Assembly: GCF_041504345.1 (NCBI RefSeq)
Contig: NZ_CP167895.1
Coordinates: 1,674,001-1,738,000 of the forward strand
Direction: 5' to 3'
Length of the DNA stretch: 64,000 nucleotides
DNA from: Vibrio sp. BS-M-Sm-2
Lineage (GTDB): Bacteria; Pseudomonadota; Gammaproteobacteria; Enterobacterales; Vibrionaceae
A program made the translations under genes and the position numbers. The notes beneath the pieces were generated by a model, which did not search any database, was not told the DNA's origin, and saw only the letters and a list, made by a program, of their open reading frames with translations. Every line of letters begins with the position of its first letter. The stretch's first letter is position 1. This document shows positions 53,126-63,800 of the stretch, one piece after another.

Positions 53126-54916
53126 ATGACGATTTCATTCAGCCAAGGGCAAGTCATCACGCCTGAATCCAATAATCAGCTTATGCTTAAATTTGGTGGT
53201 TATTCCAATAAAGGCGTACGTGATGAAAACCAAGACGCCATCATTGTAAAGCACCCTAAGACTCGTGCAGAGCAAGAGCTAAAAGGCAGTGTTGCTTGTA
53301 TAGCCGACGGCGCAAGTTGCAGTGAGCACGGCCAAAAAGCCAGTCACACTAGCGTGATGCAGTTTATCGACGACTATTACGCCACGCCCAATAGCTGGAG
53401 CATTCAGCGTTCAGCGCAAAAAGTCCTAACCTCGCTCAACTCTTGGCTGTTCAACACTTCTGTTTCTAATATTCATCCCGCACAACAAGTTAACCACAAT
53501 GCGCTCGTTTCCACCTTTAGCAGCGTGATATTGAAATCGAACACCGCGCATATATTCCATGTGGGTGACAGTCGAATTTACCTATTAAGAGATGGTGAAC
53601 TGCGCCAACTTACTCGAGACCATACTCGTAAAACCATGGGGCAGAAGCATTACCTGACGCGAGCTTTAGGTATGGATAATCAGCTCAACGTTGACTATCA
53701 AACCTTGCCAATCAAGAAGAATGATTGCTTCATCCTCACATCGGATGGTGTGCATGAGTTTGTCTCGCCCAACACATTCAAGGAACATATCGACAAACCC
53801 GGCGTTGATTTCGAACACGCTGCACAAACGATCTGTAATACCGCTTTAAGCTACAACAGTTCAGACAACGTAAGCTGCTTGATTGTGCAAGTTAACCACC
53901 TACCTAAGCCTTCGCTCATTGAATTCCATGAAAAACTGGCTAAACGTGCCATCCCACCCGCTTTAAAACTCGGGCAAAGTATCGACAACTTTATGGTACT
54001 TGAGGTGTTGTATGCAGGCTCAAGAAGCCATGTGTATCGTGTTATGCAGAAAGACACACAAACCGAGTTCGTGCTAAAAGTCCCTTCCGTTCAATATCAC
54101 GATAGCCCGTCGCAACTCCGAGCCTTCTTTAATGAACAATGGGCGGGGATCTTGCTGAATAATAAGAAGGTAATGAAGGTTTACCCGACGCCAGAACATT
54201 CGCAATTTTTATATCAAATCTGCGAATGGGTTGAAGGCATCACGCTAAGACAATGGATGTACGACAATCCAAAGCCGTCACTCAATGAAGTGCGCGAAAT
54301 CTTAGAAAAGATCACGCAAGGTATTCGAGTATTACAACGCGCAGACATGGTGCACCGAGACTTAAAGCCCGAGAACATCATGATTCAACGTGATGGTGAG
54401 ATAAAAATCATCGACCTTGGTGCAGTGTTAGTGAGAGGCCTTGAAGAGGGAGAGCTCACAGACAAAGACGATACACCATTAGGCGCGGTCAATTATATTG
54501 CGCCAGAAACCATCAAGCACAATACGGCGACCACTAGTTCAGATTTGTTCTCTATCGCAGTGATCGGCTATGAGATGCTAACGGGTACATTGCCCTACTC
54601 TGAGATGACCGCACAATCGCTTAATCAATCTCGTCACCATCAATGGGAATACCAACCCATCACCCAGAAACGAGCGGACTTACCAAGCTGGGTGGATTTG
54701 GTGTTACAAAAAGCCTGTGCGGAATCGCCAAGCGAACGTCATCAAGTGTTGGGGGATTTTGTCGCTGACCTTTACACACCGAACCAAAGCTTGGTAAAAA
54801 GCAAAGCCAAGCAACCTTTGATAAACCGAAACCCAATCCAGTTTTGGAAAGTGTTGGCCTTGTTGCTCGGCATTGTTGCCATTGTAGAAATGGGCTTATT
54901 ACTGAGTACGAGTTAA
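53126..54916 (+). CDS. PP2C-type phosphatase / Ser-Thr kinase fusion with C-terminal membrane anchor
   Basis: A 596-residue two-domain protein. The N-terminal PP2C domain (about 25-255) keeps its metal-binding residues: GVRDENQDA, CIADGAS, FHVGDSRIYLLRDG, LTSDGVHEF and SSDNVSCL. A protein kinase domain follows (about 270-555): Lys in FVLKVPS, catalytic HRDLKPENIM, DLG in IIDLGAVL, and APE in NYIAPETIK; the Gly loop (YAGSRSHVYRV) is atypical. A single hydrophobic helix ends the protein (about 571-592). It lies 162 bp after the nitrate transporter on the same strand, suggesting a role in nitrate uptake or its control (inference). Confidence 0.92.
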   Translation: MTISFSQGQVITPESNNQLMLKFGGYSNKGVRDENQDAIIVKHPKTRAEQELKGSVACIADGASCSEHGQKASHTSVMQFIDDYYATPNSWSIQRSAQKVLTSLNSWLFNTSVSNIHPAQQVNHNALVSTFSSVILKSNTAHIFHVGDSRIYLLRDGELRQLTRDHTRKTMGQKHYLTRALGMDNQLNVDYQTLPIKKNDCFILTSDGVHEFVSPNTFKEHIDKPGVDFEHAAQTICNTALSYNSSDNVSCLIVQVNHLPKPSLIEFHEKLAKRAIPPALKLGQSIDNFMVLEVLYAGSRSHVYRVMQKDTQTEFVLKVPSVQYHDSPSQLRAFFNEQWAGILLNNKKVMKVYPTPEHSQFLYQICEWVEGITLRQWMYDNPKPSLNEVREILEKITQGIRVLQRADMVHRDLKPENIMIQRDGEIKIIDLGAVLVRGLEEGELTDKDDTPLGAVNYIAPETIKHNTATTSSDLFSIAVIGYEMLTGTLPYSEMTAQSLNQSRHHQWEYQPITQKRADLPSWVDLVLQKACAESPSERHQVLGDFVADLYTPNQSLVKSKAKQPLINRNPIQFWKVLALLLGIVAIVEMGLLLSTS

Positions 54917-54966
54917 ATCCAAGTTCGAGCTAAACGCGAGGCTTCTAGCTAACTGTAAAGCTCGAG

Positions 54967-55971
54967 TTAGCCTCGTCTAACTAAGCTTCTCGGCACTAGC
55001 TCAATACCAGCTTGATAACGCTTAGCGGAAGCATTTAACGCCAAGGCAAAAGCACTATCTGCAATCACTTCGAATTGCTGTGGCAGTGAATGGACTTTAA
55101 AAGGTAAGAAGTCCAATAAACGGTTATCACCAAAGGTTGCCAGCTTTACTTGATTGATCAGCTCTGGCTTTTCGACCATCACATCCAACACACCTTCTAA
55201 CAAGGTGTAAGACATAGTCACAATCGCATCAGGAACTGTGCCTTTAGCTATCCAGTCTTCAAAAACCTCTCGCCCTGATTCTCTATCAAAGTGTTCTCCA
55301 TAACCCACAACCATCGGCTTATTTTCTGTTAGCCCTGTTTGTTGAGTATGCGCTTTGTTCGCTGCTTCAAAACCTAAGTGACGTTCGCGTGAAATGTTCA
55401 GATCAGGTAACGCGCCGATTAAACCAACACTATGAATGCTGTCATCAAGGATCGAGTGAGTCAGTTCAAATGCGGCTTCGAAATCTTCACTGATCACACA
55501 CGCAAAGTGCTCATCATCTAACGGACGGTCAATCGCGATTACGGGTGTACCTGAGTTTTGCAGCTTCAAGTAAAACTCATTGGCGTCTGGCATTGAGCTA
55601 GCCACCAGCAAGGCATCGATACGACGGCTCACCAAAGCTTCAGCGACCTTTCGTTCGGTTTCAGCATCATCATCAGAACACCCAATCAGGATTTGATAGC
55701 CCACTTTACGTGAGTTCTGCTCTATCAATTTTGCTAAACGCGCGTAACTGCTGTTTTCGAGATCAGGAATAATCAAACCAAATGAACGACTATTACCAGC
55801 ACGCAGCGACGAAGCAGCATGGTCTGGTCGGTAGTTATACTCTTCCACAACCGCCATGACTTTCTGCTGAGTCTTTTCACTGATTCTGTATTTCTGCGCC
55901 TTGCCGTTGATGACATAACTGGCCGTGGTTTTCGATACTCCAGCCAATTTAGCAATTTCATCAAGTGTCAT
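54967..55971 (-). CDS. fruR: LacI-family fructose regulator FruR (Cra-like)
   Basis: 334 residues from MTLDEIAKLAGVSKTTASYVINGKAQKYRIS, the same length as E. coli Cra. Its headpiece with KTTASYVINGKA is characteristic of Cra/FruR. The frame opens at 56130, but that stretch covers two operator palindromes, so the ATG at 55971 is chosen. It diverges from fruBKA and presumably senses fructose 1-phosphate. The operators between the two genes would allow autoregulation. Confidence 0.94.
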   Translation of the reverse strand: MTLDEIAKLAGVSKTTASYVINGKAQKYRISEKTQQKVMAVVEEYNYRPDHAASSLRAGNSRSFGLIIPDLENSSYARLAKLIEQNSRKVGYQILIGCSDDDAETERKVAEALVSRRIDALLVASSMPDANEFYLKLQNSGTPVIAIDRPLDDEHFACVISEDFEAAFELTHSILDDSIHSVGLIGALPDLNISRERHLGFEAANKAHTQQTGLTENKPMVVGYGEHFDRESGREVFEDWIAKGTVPDAIVTMSYTLLEGVLDVMVEKPELINQVKLATFGDNRLLDFLPFKVHSLPQQFEVIADSAFALALNASAKRYQAGIELVPRSLVRRG

Positions 55972-56043
55972 ATGGGTGACCTGTATTTTGTGCGTAGGAT
56001 CATATAACCAATGATCTGATCCTCGGATTAGTTGAATTATATG

Positions 56044-56057
56044 CTGAATCGATTCAG
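56044..56057. promoter_or_regulatory. FruR-type operator 1
   Basis: Perfect palindrome CTGAATCGATTCAG, 73 bp upstream of the fruR start, matching the TGAATC/GATTCA core of FruR/Cra sites. Confidence 0.85.
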
Positions 56058-56064
56058 TATAAAA

Positions 56065-56080
56065 GCTGAAAGGATTCAGC
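56065..56080. promoter_or_regulatory. FruR-type operator 2
   Basis: GCTGAAAGGATTCAGC, a near-perfect palindrome with the same arms as operator 1 and centred 22 bp from it, so two dimers could sit on nearly the same face of the DNA. Confidence 0.8.
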
Positions 56081-56235
56081 AAAATCTGAAAAGTGACTTC
56101 AATCATCCTTTTGAATGGATTGAGCGTCATTTGTTGTGATTCAACTTCTCGTTATTAACGAAACTGAAATTACGACACGCAGCAAAACTATTTTGAAAAC
56201 CAAAATCGGCTTTGCTGAATTTTTTTACACTGAAT

Positions 56236-56251
56236 GCTGAACCGATTCAGC
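56236..56251. promoter_or_regulatory. FruR-type operator 3 (fruB side)
   Basis: GCTGAACCGATTCAGC, 94 bp upstream of the fruB ATG. A fourth half-like sequence, CTGAATCG, follows at about 56295. Confidence 0.85.
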
Positions 56252-56344
56252 AAGCATAAGGCAAAGAGTTAAGCTCCATGAATCTTGCTCTAGACTGAAT
56301 CGTAGCGATACACAAATTCTCAAGCGATACGCTAAAGAGGCACC

Positions 56345-57478
56345 ATGCTTAAATTATCAAAATCTGACATCACTCTTGGTCAAAAGGCCGATGACAAATT
56401 CAAAGCAATCCAACACATTGCTGGCGACCTTACCGCGAAAGGCTTAGTTGACTCTGGCTACGTTGAAGGAATGCTGAACCGTGAAAACCAGAACTCTACG
56501 TTCCTAGGTAACGGCATCGCGATTCCTCACGGAACGACTGACACTCGCAACCTAGTAAAAAAGACAGGCGTAGCGGTACACCACTTCCCTGAAGGTATTG
56601 ATTGGGCAGACGGCAACCGTGTTTACGTAGCAATTGGTATTGCAGCTAAATCTGACGAGCACTTAGGCATTCTTAAGCAGCTAACGAAAGTGCTAGCGGC
56701 TGACGGTGTTGAAGAGAAATTAAAGCAAGCGAAATCAGAAGACGAAATCATCGCCCTACTTAACGGCGAAGTTCAGCTAGAAGCAGACCTAGATGCTTCT
56801 TTGGTTCAGCTACTGTTCCCTGCAAGCGACATGGTTCAAATGTCGGCAGTTGCAGGCGGCCTTCTTAAGAATACAGGTTGCACAGACAACGCATTCGTTG
56901 CCGACCTAGTAACAAAAACACCAACTCACCTAGGCCAAGGCCTGTGGTTGTTGGGCAGCGATAAAGGCGTAACTCGCACTGGCGTATCGTTTGTTTCAAC
57001 AGCAAACCATTGTGAGTATGAAGGCACACCAGTGAAAGCATTGGTCGCATTCGCAGCTTGCAACAGCGCGCACCAATCTATTCTGGCAAACCTAAGCAAG
57101 ATGGTTTTCGAAGGTAAACAGCAACAACTGTTAACTGCTGACGTTGCACAAGTGATTGGCCTTCTAAAAGGTGAAGCGGTTTCTACAGCGTCTCAAGACG
57201 ATGACAACTGCGCAGTATTCAAAATCAAAAACGCACACGGCCTACACGCTCGCCCGGGTGCAATGCTGGTAGCAGAAGCGAAGAAATTCGAATCAACTAT
57301 CCGCGTTTCAAACCTAGATGGTGACGGAAAAGAAGTGAACGCGAAGAGCTTGATGAAAGTGATCGCACTTGGCGTTAAACACGGCCACCAGCTTCAGTTT
57401 GTTGCTGAAGGTGAAGATGCAGCACAAGCACTTGAATCGATTGGCAAAGCTATCGCTTCAGGCCTTGGCGAAGGTTAA
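56345..57478 (+). CDS. fruB: Fructose PTS diphosphoryl transfer protein (EIIA-M-HPr)
   Basis: A 377-residue protein. The N-terminal EIIA-Fru domain has the phospho-His in AIPHGTTDTRN (about residue 62). A middle domain follows, and the C-terminal HPr domain has its active His in NAHGLHARPGAML (about residue 300). It passes phosphate from Enzyme I to the EIIB domain of FruA. AGAGG precedes the ATG, and fruK starts 9 bp later. Confidence 0.95.
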   Translation: MLKLSKSDITLGQKADDKFKAIQHIAGDLTAKGLVDSGYVEGMLNRENQNSTFLGNGIAIPHGTTDTRNLVKKTGVAVHHFPEGIDWADGNRVYVAIGIAAKSDEHLGILKQLTKVLAADGVEEKLKQAKSEDEIIALLNGEVQLEADLDASLVQLLFPASDMVQMSAVAGGLLKNTGCTDNAFVADLVTKTPTHLGQGLWLLGSDKGVTRTGVSFVSTANHCEYEGTPVKALVAFAACNSAHQSILANLSKMVFEGKQQQLLTADVAQVIGLLKGEAVSTASQDDDNCAVFKIKNAHGLHARPGAMLVAEAKKFESTIRVSNLDGDGKEVNAKSLMKVIALGVKHGHQLQFVAEGEDAAQALESIGKAIASGLGEG

Positions 57479-57487
57479 GGAATCGAT

Positions 57488-58465
57488 ATGTCTGATAAAC
57501 AAATCAAAGCCGTTACCGTTACGCTAAACCCTGCCCTAGACCTGACTGGCGCTATCGACGCACTTAACGTGGGTTCAGTGAGCCTAGTAAACAAAGGCTC
57601 TCTACATGCGGCAGGCAAAGGCGTAAACGTAGCAAAAGTACTGTCAGAGCTTGGCGCTAAAGTGACCGTAACAGGTTTCCTTGGTCGCAATAACGAAGAA
57701 GCCTTCTGCCAACTGTTCGAACAGATGGGCGCAACTGACCGCTTCATCCGAGTTGATGGCGCGACTCGTATCAACGTGAAATTGGTAGAGAATTCAGGCC
57801 AAGTAAGCGACATCAACTTCCCAGGTGTTCCTGTTGATGCTGACGCGATTAAAGCGTTTGAAGAAACCTTGTTAGAACTGGCTGAAACGCACGATTACTT
57901 CGTGATTGCAGGCAGCTTGCCACAAGGCGTATCGCCAGAGCTTTGCGCTTCTTGGGTACAACGCTTGCGTGACCTAGGTAAAAAGGTGCTGTTCGACAGT
58001 AGCCGTGACGCACTTAAAGCCGGTATCAATGCACAACCTTGGTTAATTAAGCCAAACGATGAAGAGCTATCTCAACTATTCAACGCAGAACTGACAACAC
58101 GTGACCAATGCCAACACGCAGGCCAAGCCCTAAGTGAAAAAGGCATCGATAACATCGTGGTATCACTTGGCGCAGAAGGCGTGATGTGGCTAAACCAAGG
58201 TGAATGGTTACATGCTCAACCGCCGCGTATGCAAGTGGTGAGCACGGTAGGCGCAGGTGACACCTTAGTTGCTGGCCTATGTTGGGGTCACATGCAACAG
58301 ATGCCAAAACCAGAACTTATTAAATTCGCCACTGCCCTATCTGCTCTAGCAGTTTCACAGGTAGGCGTGGGCATCACCAGCCAACAAGAGCTGGATTCAG
58401 TACTACAAAATATCCAATTACAGTCGCTTAGTGCTCCAACTAGCCAGTTAGACACAAGCAAATAG
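57488..58465 (+). CDS. fruK: 1-phosphofructokinase
   Basis: A 325-residue PfkB-family kinase converting fructose 1-phosphate to fructose 1,6-bisphosphate. N-terminal VTVTLNPALDLTGAIDALNVG and LHAAGKGVNVAKVLSELGAKV are family blocks; STVGAGDTLVAGLCWG holds the catalytic Asp. Middle gene of fruBKA. Confidence 0.95.
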   Translation: MSDKQIKAVTVTLNPALDLTGAIDALNVGSVSLVNKGSLHAAGKGVNVAKVLSELGAKVTVTGFLGRNNEEAFCQLFEQMGATDRFIRVDGATRINVKLVENSGQVSDINFPGVPVDADAIKAFEETLLELAETHDYFVIAGSLPQGVSPELCASWVQRLRDLGKKVLFDSSRDALKAGINAQPWLIKPNDEELSQLFNAELTTRDQCQHAGQALSEKGIDNIVVSLGAEGVMWLNQGEWLHAQPPRMQVVSTVGAGDTLVAGLCWGHMQQMPKPELIKFATALSALAVSQVGVGITSQQELDSVLQNIQLQSLSAPTSQLDTSK

Positions 58466-58480
58466 GACAAAAGGTTTATT

Positions 58481-60223
58481 ATGAATATTACCATTATCAC
58501 AGCTTGCCCTAGTGGCGTAGCAAACAGCATCATCGCAGCAGGCTTGTTAGAGCAAGCAACAAAAGCACTGGGTTGGAACGCCGCTATTGAATGTCAATCA
58601 AGCGTGTTACCTGAATCTCCAGTATCACAAGACGCTATCGACAGCAGCGATGTTGTGGTTATTGCAGCTAACACAAACGTGGATAAAACACGTTTCGTGG
58701 GCAAAAAAGTTTACCAAGCAGCTATCTCTGAGTGCACTGCAGATGCAAAAGCATTTCTAGAGAAAGCGGCAGCAGAGGCAACGGTATTAGAAGCTTCTCA
58801 AGTTGAAAGCACTGTTAAAGTGACGGGTACGTCACCTGCTACAGGCAGCAAAAAGATCGTAGCGATTACGGCTTGCCCAACTGGCGTTGCACATACCTTT
58901 ATGGCAGCTGAAGCGCTTGAAGCAGAAGGCAAACGCCTAGGTCACCAAATTAAAGTGGAAACTCGCGGCTCTGTAGGTGCGAAAAACCAACTGACAGACC
59001 AAGAAATCGCAGACGCTGACCTTGTTATCATCGCAGCTGACATCGACGTACCTCTTGATCGTTTTAACGGCAAAGCGCTGTACAAAACGACAACGGGTCC
59101 TGCGCTTAAGAAAACAAAGCAAGAGATGGAAAAAGCATTCGCAGAAGCTAAACCATACCAACACACTGCTTCTTCAAATTCAGCACCTGCTGACGAGAAG
59201 AAAGGCGTGTACAAGCACCTAATGACAGGTGTATCTCACATGCTTCCAGTGGTTGTTGCGGGTGGTTTGATCATCGCTCTTTCTTTCGTATTCGGTATCG
59301 AAGCGTTTAAAGAAGAAGGCACACTGGCAGCAGCACTGATGACTATCGGTGGTGGTTCTGCATTCGCACTGATGATTCCTGTTCTTGCTGGTTTCATTGC
59401 ATTCTCGATTGCTGACCGTCCGGGTCTTGCTCCAGGTCTAATTGGCGGTATGCTGGCTAGCTCAACGGGCGCTGGCTTCCTAGGTGGTATCGCGGCTGGT
59501 TTCATTGCGGGTTACTCTGCAAAACTCATTGCCGACAAAGTTCAGCTTCCACAATCTATGGAAGCCCTCAAGCCTATCCTGATCATTCCGTTTATCGCGA
59601 GTTTGTTCACTGGCCTTGTGATGGTGTACATCGTTGGTGGTCCTGTATCTGGCGTGATGAGCGCAATGACAGACTTCCTAAACAACATGGGTACGTCTAA
59701 TGCGATTCTTCTAGGTGTGATTCTAGGCGCAATGATGTGTTTCGACCTTGGTGGTCCGGTAAACAAAGCGGCTTACACATTTGGTGTTGGTCTGCTGGCT
59801 TCGCAAACTTACGCACCAATGGCGGCTATCATGGCAGCAGGTATGGTTCCTGCTCTAGGTATGGGCCTTGCGACTTTCCTAGTGAAAGACAAGTTTGAAG
59901 CAAGCGAGCGTGAAGCAGGTAAAGCATCATTCGTTCTTGGCCTATGTTTCATCTCTGAAGGTGCGATTCCATTCGCAGCGAAAGACCCAATGCGTGTTAT
60001 CCCAGCTTGTATGGCAGGTGGTGCACTAACGGGTGCTCTATCAATGATGTTTGGTGCACAGCTGATGGCTCCACACGGCGGCTTGTTCGTACTACTGATT
60101 CCTGGCGCTATCTCTCCAGTGCTTATGTACCTAGTGGCGATTGCAGCAGGTACAGCAGTAACAGGCTTTGGTTACGCAGCACTTAAAAAGATGAGCGGCT
60201 CTAAAGTAACGGCAGAGGCTTAA
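58481..60223 (+). CDS. fruA: Fructose-specific PTS EIIBC component
   Basis: A 580-residue protein. Two EIIB-like domains are present: the first, ITIITACPSGVANSIIAAG, is the B' duplicate; the second, IVAITACPTGVAHTFMAAE (about 124-142), carries the active Cys in ACPTGVAHT. The membrane EIIC domain (about 240-575) follows, with GFISEGAIPF-type sequence (CFISEGAIPFAAKDPMR). It imports fructose as fructose 1-phosphate. Confidence 0.95.
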   Translation: MNITIITACPSGVANSIIAAGLLEQATKALGWNAAIECQSSVLPESPVSQDAIDSSDVVVIAANTNVDKTRFVGKKVYQAAISECTADAKAFLEKAAAEATVLEASQVESTVKVTGTSPATGSKKIVAITACPTGVAHTFMAAEALEAEGKRLGHQIKVETRGSVGAKNQLTDQEIADADLVIIAADIDVPLDRFNGKALYKTTTGPALKKTKQEMEKAFAEAKPYQHTASSNSAPADEKKGVYKHLMTGVSHMLPVVVAGGLIIALSFVFGIEAFKEEGTLAAALMTIGGGSAFALMIPVLAGFIAFSIADRPGLAPGLIGGMLASSTGAGFLGGIAAGFIAGYSAKLIADKVQLPQSMEALKPILIIPFIASLFTGLVMVYIVGGPVSGVMSAMTDFLNNMGTSNAILLGVILGAMMCFDLGGPVNKAAYTFGVGLLASQTYAPMAAIMAAGMVPALGMGLATFLVKDKFEASEREAGKASFVLGLCFISEGAIPFAAKDPMRVIPACMAGGALTGALSMMFGAQLMAPHGGLFVLLIPGAISPVLMYLVAIAAGTAVTGFGYAALKKMSGSKVTAEA

Positions 60224-60285
60224 TCCCCCTACTCTGTTTAGATGACAAACAGAGACTCTTGATAAACTGTTCCTTGAAACAGAAT

Positions 60286-60313
60286 AAAGGCTCCTCATAT
60301 GAGGAGCCTTTTT
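60286..60313. terminator. Terminator after fruA
   Basis: A fully self-complementary stem, AAAGGCTCCTCA / TGAGGAGCCTTT, with a TA centre, followed by a T run into TTATTATT. It can work in both directions toward the convergent gene at 60369. Confidence 0.9.
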
Positions 60314-60368
60314 ATTATTCGTGCATTTTCCGGTCGGAATGAGTTAAGTACAATATTGGTATATTTGA

Positions 60369-60692
60369 TTAACTACTCAGCGTTTCTTCAAAGACACCCA
60401 GTTCACGACCAAGCCAAATCGCACGTACTGTGTGATCCAAAGTTTCTTCACCGCCAGTTACCGGGTGAATAAGCACCGACATATCGCCGCGTTCTTGCTC
60501 AAGCCACTCAACAATACCCGACTCTTTGTTAGCAAAGTGAATTTCAAACATCGGCATCTTATGTGGGCCAACCAAACGCTGGATTAATGGGAAAGTCTCT
60601 AACACATCTTTACGTTCTGAGAGGATTTTCTGACGCAGTGTTTCTGCCTGCTCTGCAAATCGCAAAGGGAAATAGATATGACCGTGGTACAT
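60369..60692 (-). CDS. DOPA 4,5-dioxygenase family protein
   Basis: A 107-residue protein with the family pattern MYHGHIYFPL (two His close to the N-terminus), LVGPHKMPMFEIHFA (third His) and DMSVLIHPVTGGEETLDHTVRAIWLG. Small bacterial members of this family are mostly uncharacterised; a metal-dependent ring-cleavage or related activity is possible. It stands alone between two terminators. Confidence 0.8.
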   Translation of the reverse strand: MYHGHIYFPLRFAEQAETLRQKILSERKDVLETFPLIQRLVGPHKMPMFEIHFANKESGIVEWLEQERGDMSVLIHPVTGGEETLDHTVRAIWLGRELGVFEETLSS

Positions 60693-60830
60693 GGCACCAT
60701 CCTTTAGAATTATGATGCGAACAGTTTAACCTGCTTTCTCTAACAAGGACAGCCAACCAATGGCAGCCGAAGTATTAAACATCATATAGAAGACTGATCT
60801 AGCTGATAATTTCTAGGACATTGCGACAAA

Positions 60831-60859
60831 AACGCCACACGTAATTTAAGTGTGGCGTT
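60831..60859. terminator. Bidirectional terminator
   Basis: AACGCCACAC / GTGTGGCGTT with a 9-base loop and flanking A and T tracts, 39 bp after the metalloprotease stop codon. Confidence 0.85.
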
Positions 60860-60897
60860 TGTATTTAGGCTATAAAATGCCTTAGCAAGAATTAGCG

Positions 60898-63800
60898 TTA
60901 GTAAATTGAATCAACATTCAAAGGGCTGTTCTTTGGTTTCTCTAGTTTTAACTGTTCAACCGCACTAAGACCTTTAGAGCTAATTCCGCCACTATAAGAC
61001 TTAGAGCCATCAGCATTAGTCATTGAGGTTTCGCCCACGTTCCAAGCAACAAAGAAATCACTTAAGTCATAGCTCGAAACATAAGAAGCGCACACCATCA
61101 TTAGGTCTCCACCAGAAAGCCCAGTCTCGCTAGCGCTACAATAGTTCGTATTAGAGTCACCTTCTCTATCGTCTCGCGCTTTACGATGCATAAGCTTGAA
61201 CATATTCCAGCCTTCATCTTCACCATACACATCAGATTGGCTTGCGCCGCGTGTATACCAATCATCAATTGCAAAGTTCGATTTCGCCCAGATTTTTAGC
61301 TGACCAAACATAACTAATCGTAAACCTGCATCACCATGTGACCACGCATGTTCATTATTAAGCTCCAACCATTTAGGTGCTTTCTTAATATCCGATTTAA
61401 TGCGATCCATTTCAGGGTTTGAATTGCGACCCTCTAATTCCTGCATATACAACGCAAGAAGGTTATTGGTGACTTCCGTACTACCAGTCGCTAAGAAAGG
61501 AGCTGATGCTAAGTTATGACCAACTTCATGCCACAACAGCCAGTCGTTCACAGGGTTGGTTGGAATGTGTGTTCGATTTGCATTAAAGCTTGAGTTCATC
61601 ACTGGGTAGCCAGAATGAGCCGCACCAATCGAAATCTGCACGTCATTCACAAAACGATGGCGGAACGCCTTCAGTTCTGGATAAGTGAACCTACGGTGTA
61701 AACCATCGTTTTGTATCTCATCACGTCCGTAGAAGTTACTTGCAGCTTCAGCGAATCGATTCATATCTGTTGCGAATTGGTTCAAATCAGCGGATTCTAG
61801 ATTCCTGATTGGTGTCGTATAAATAAATGAACCCGTATCGACTTCCGCAATAGGCCCCTCTGCCGATTGAACTGGGTTAATCCACTCACCCTCTTTCCAC
61901 CAAGCCGCTTTTAACGCGCCATCAATGCTAAACGAGACTTCACCAAACTCTTTTACTTTCGGTTGAATGTAAATAAGGCCGCCATATGGAACCTTGAAGG
62001 TTAAGTTTGAACCGTCGTACGCATAGTTAATTTGCATACGCGGAGGGCGCTTCAAACTGGTTTCATGATTCGGCTTACCTGTAAGGTCATCCGCCATCAT
62101 CACAGTGATCGTTGCAGCTACACCATCACTAATAGTTACATCTTGAAGCTGAGGAGCCCATAAACCTGTCGATTGATTGTTCCCAGCCGAATACGTGACG
62201 CCCTTGCCATCTGTTTGGATAAGAACCGAACTTGACGAAGATGCTCCTGAAGTTCGACCGGGATACATTGTGGTATCAACAACGATTTCATGATCCCAAA
62301 AAGAGCGCCCCAACATAATGCGAGTCAGAGGTTTCTCCATGTAATTTAATGGATAGCTCGGATTCAACTGTCCCGATAACTCACCTTCGCCATGAATCAT
62401 TCCATTAGCGACTAACGACGCTTTTAGGTCAACAGGACACTGTGCATCATTTGTGTCTGTTTGATGTAAGTCTTCGGTATAACAGTTTAGGAACTGAACA
62501 GCCTGCTTGAACCCCAACTCATCTTGTATGTCTGTTTCAAAACGGTATGCGTTGTCATTCCACATCCAAACAGACAGGTTATCAAACGCTTGATTCAATT
62601 CGCTGTTAGACAGACGCTTACCTTTAGTGCCCTTCGTGCGATAGTAAATCTCGTGCTCGTAAAGCGCTGTAAAGTTAGAACCCAAGTTTGCTGCTTTCAC
62701 CATACTGTCGACAACGGTTTTACTCACTTCATAGCGGTCGAAATCGGCTCTATGATAAGCACCACGAACAGTGATGCCGTCTCCAGAACGAGTCTCTATA
62801 CAGTTAAATTCATATTCATACTCGTTCTTACAAAGCTCAGTGCTAACGAATGCCGACTGCAGTTCTTTGATTGCCGCTTCACGCTCTTCTGCCGATTCAA
62901 CAAAGATACGTGCGGATTTTGTCTCCATGACTGGTACGCCAGACTCATCAAGCACTGGTTTCCCTTCAGCGTCTAACTTAGTAACCTCATAAGTCGGGAT
63001 TTCAAACTTGATTTTGGATTCATCTTTGATCCACTCAACCGTACCATCTTGATTTACCGTGAATGGAGGCTCTCCTTGGTTATCTTGAAAACGCTCAAGA
63101 ACCACCATTTCCTTTTCGCTCTTCACGTGAAGATTTGGATACGGCGCTTGGCAATAATAAGAGCTACCGCAGAAAGCTTGGTTTGTCGGCGTAACGTTTT
63201 CACCACCTAGTGAAACACCAGCGGCATCCGCCAAGCGTCCAATAGGTTCAGGGTTTGTCGTTTGAATCGCATCCATAAACAAGATATTGCCACCGTTATT
63301 AACATAGTTGATAAGAGCGGTAATATCGTCTTGGCTTAAGTTCGGGTTATCCAAGTCAGCAACAAACTGGTTAGTCATACCATCTTGAACCAACTTAGGG
63401 GGATATGCCTGAAGGATCAAAATCGGCGTAGTGCTCATATCCAAACCATCAAAGTCACCTGAACCACGCTTTTCTACTGATGCAAAACCATACTGAGGAC
63501 TAACAAAAAACGTGTACTGCTTACCCATTGTGGAGTGGTGATAAGCCGAATAAGCTTGGTCAATATTGGTGACTGCATTCATCCCAGCAATAGGCAGACC
63601 ATTATTGAACCACTCAAACAAGTTCGAGAAAAACAAGCTCATGCTGCCTTGGTCATCATGCAGTAGGTTTTCGAACGTCGAAACAGTGCACTGTTGTTTG
63701 TTGCTATCGATATGCAATGTTCGATTGGCCCAATAATTTTCAGGGCATGACAGAATACTTGGATATAAGCCATTACCCATGAACACGACTTTACCTTTGC

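Noticed and set aside
55972..56130. N-terminal extension of FruR
   Set aside because: It covers two FruR operator palindromes, and LacI-family headpieces begin at the helix-turn-helix, which starts at 55971.
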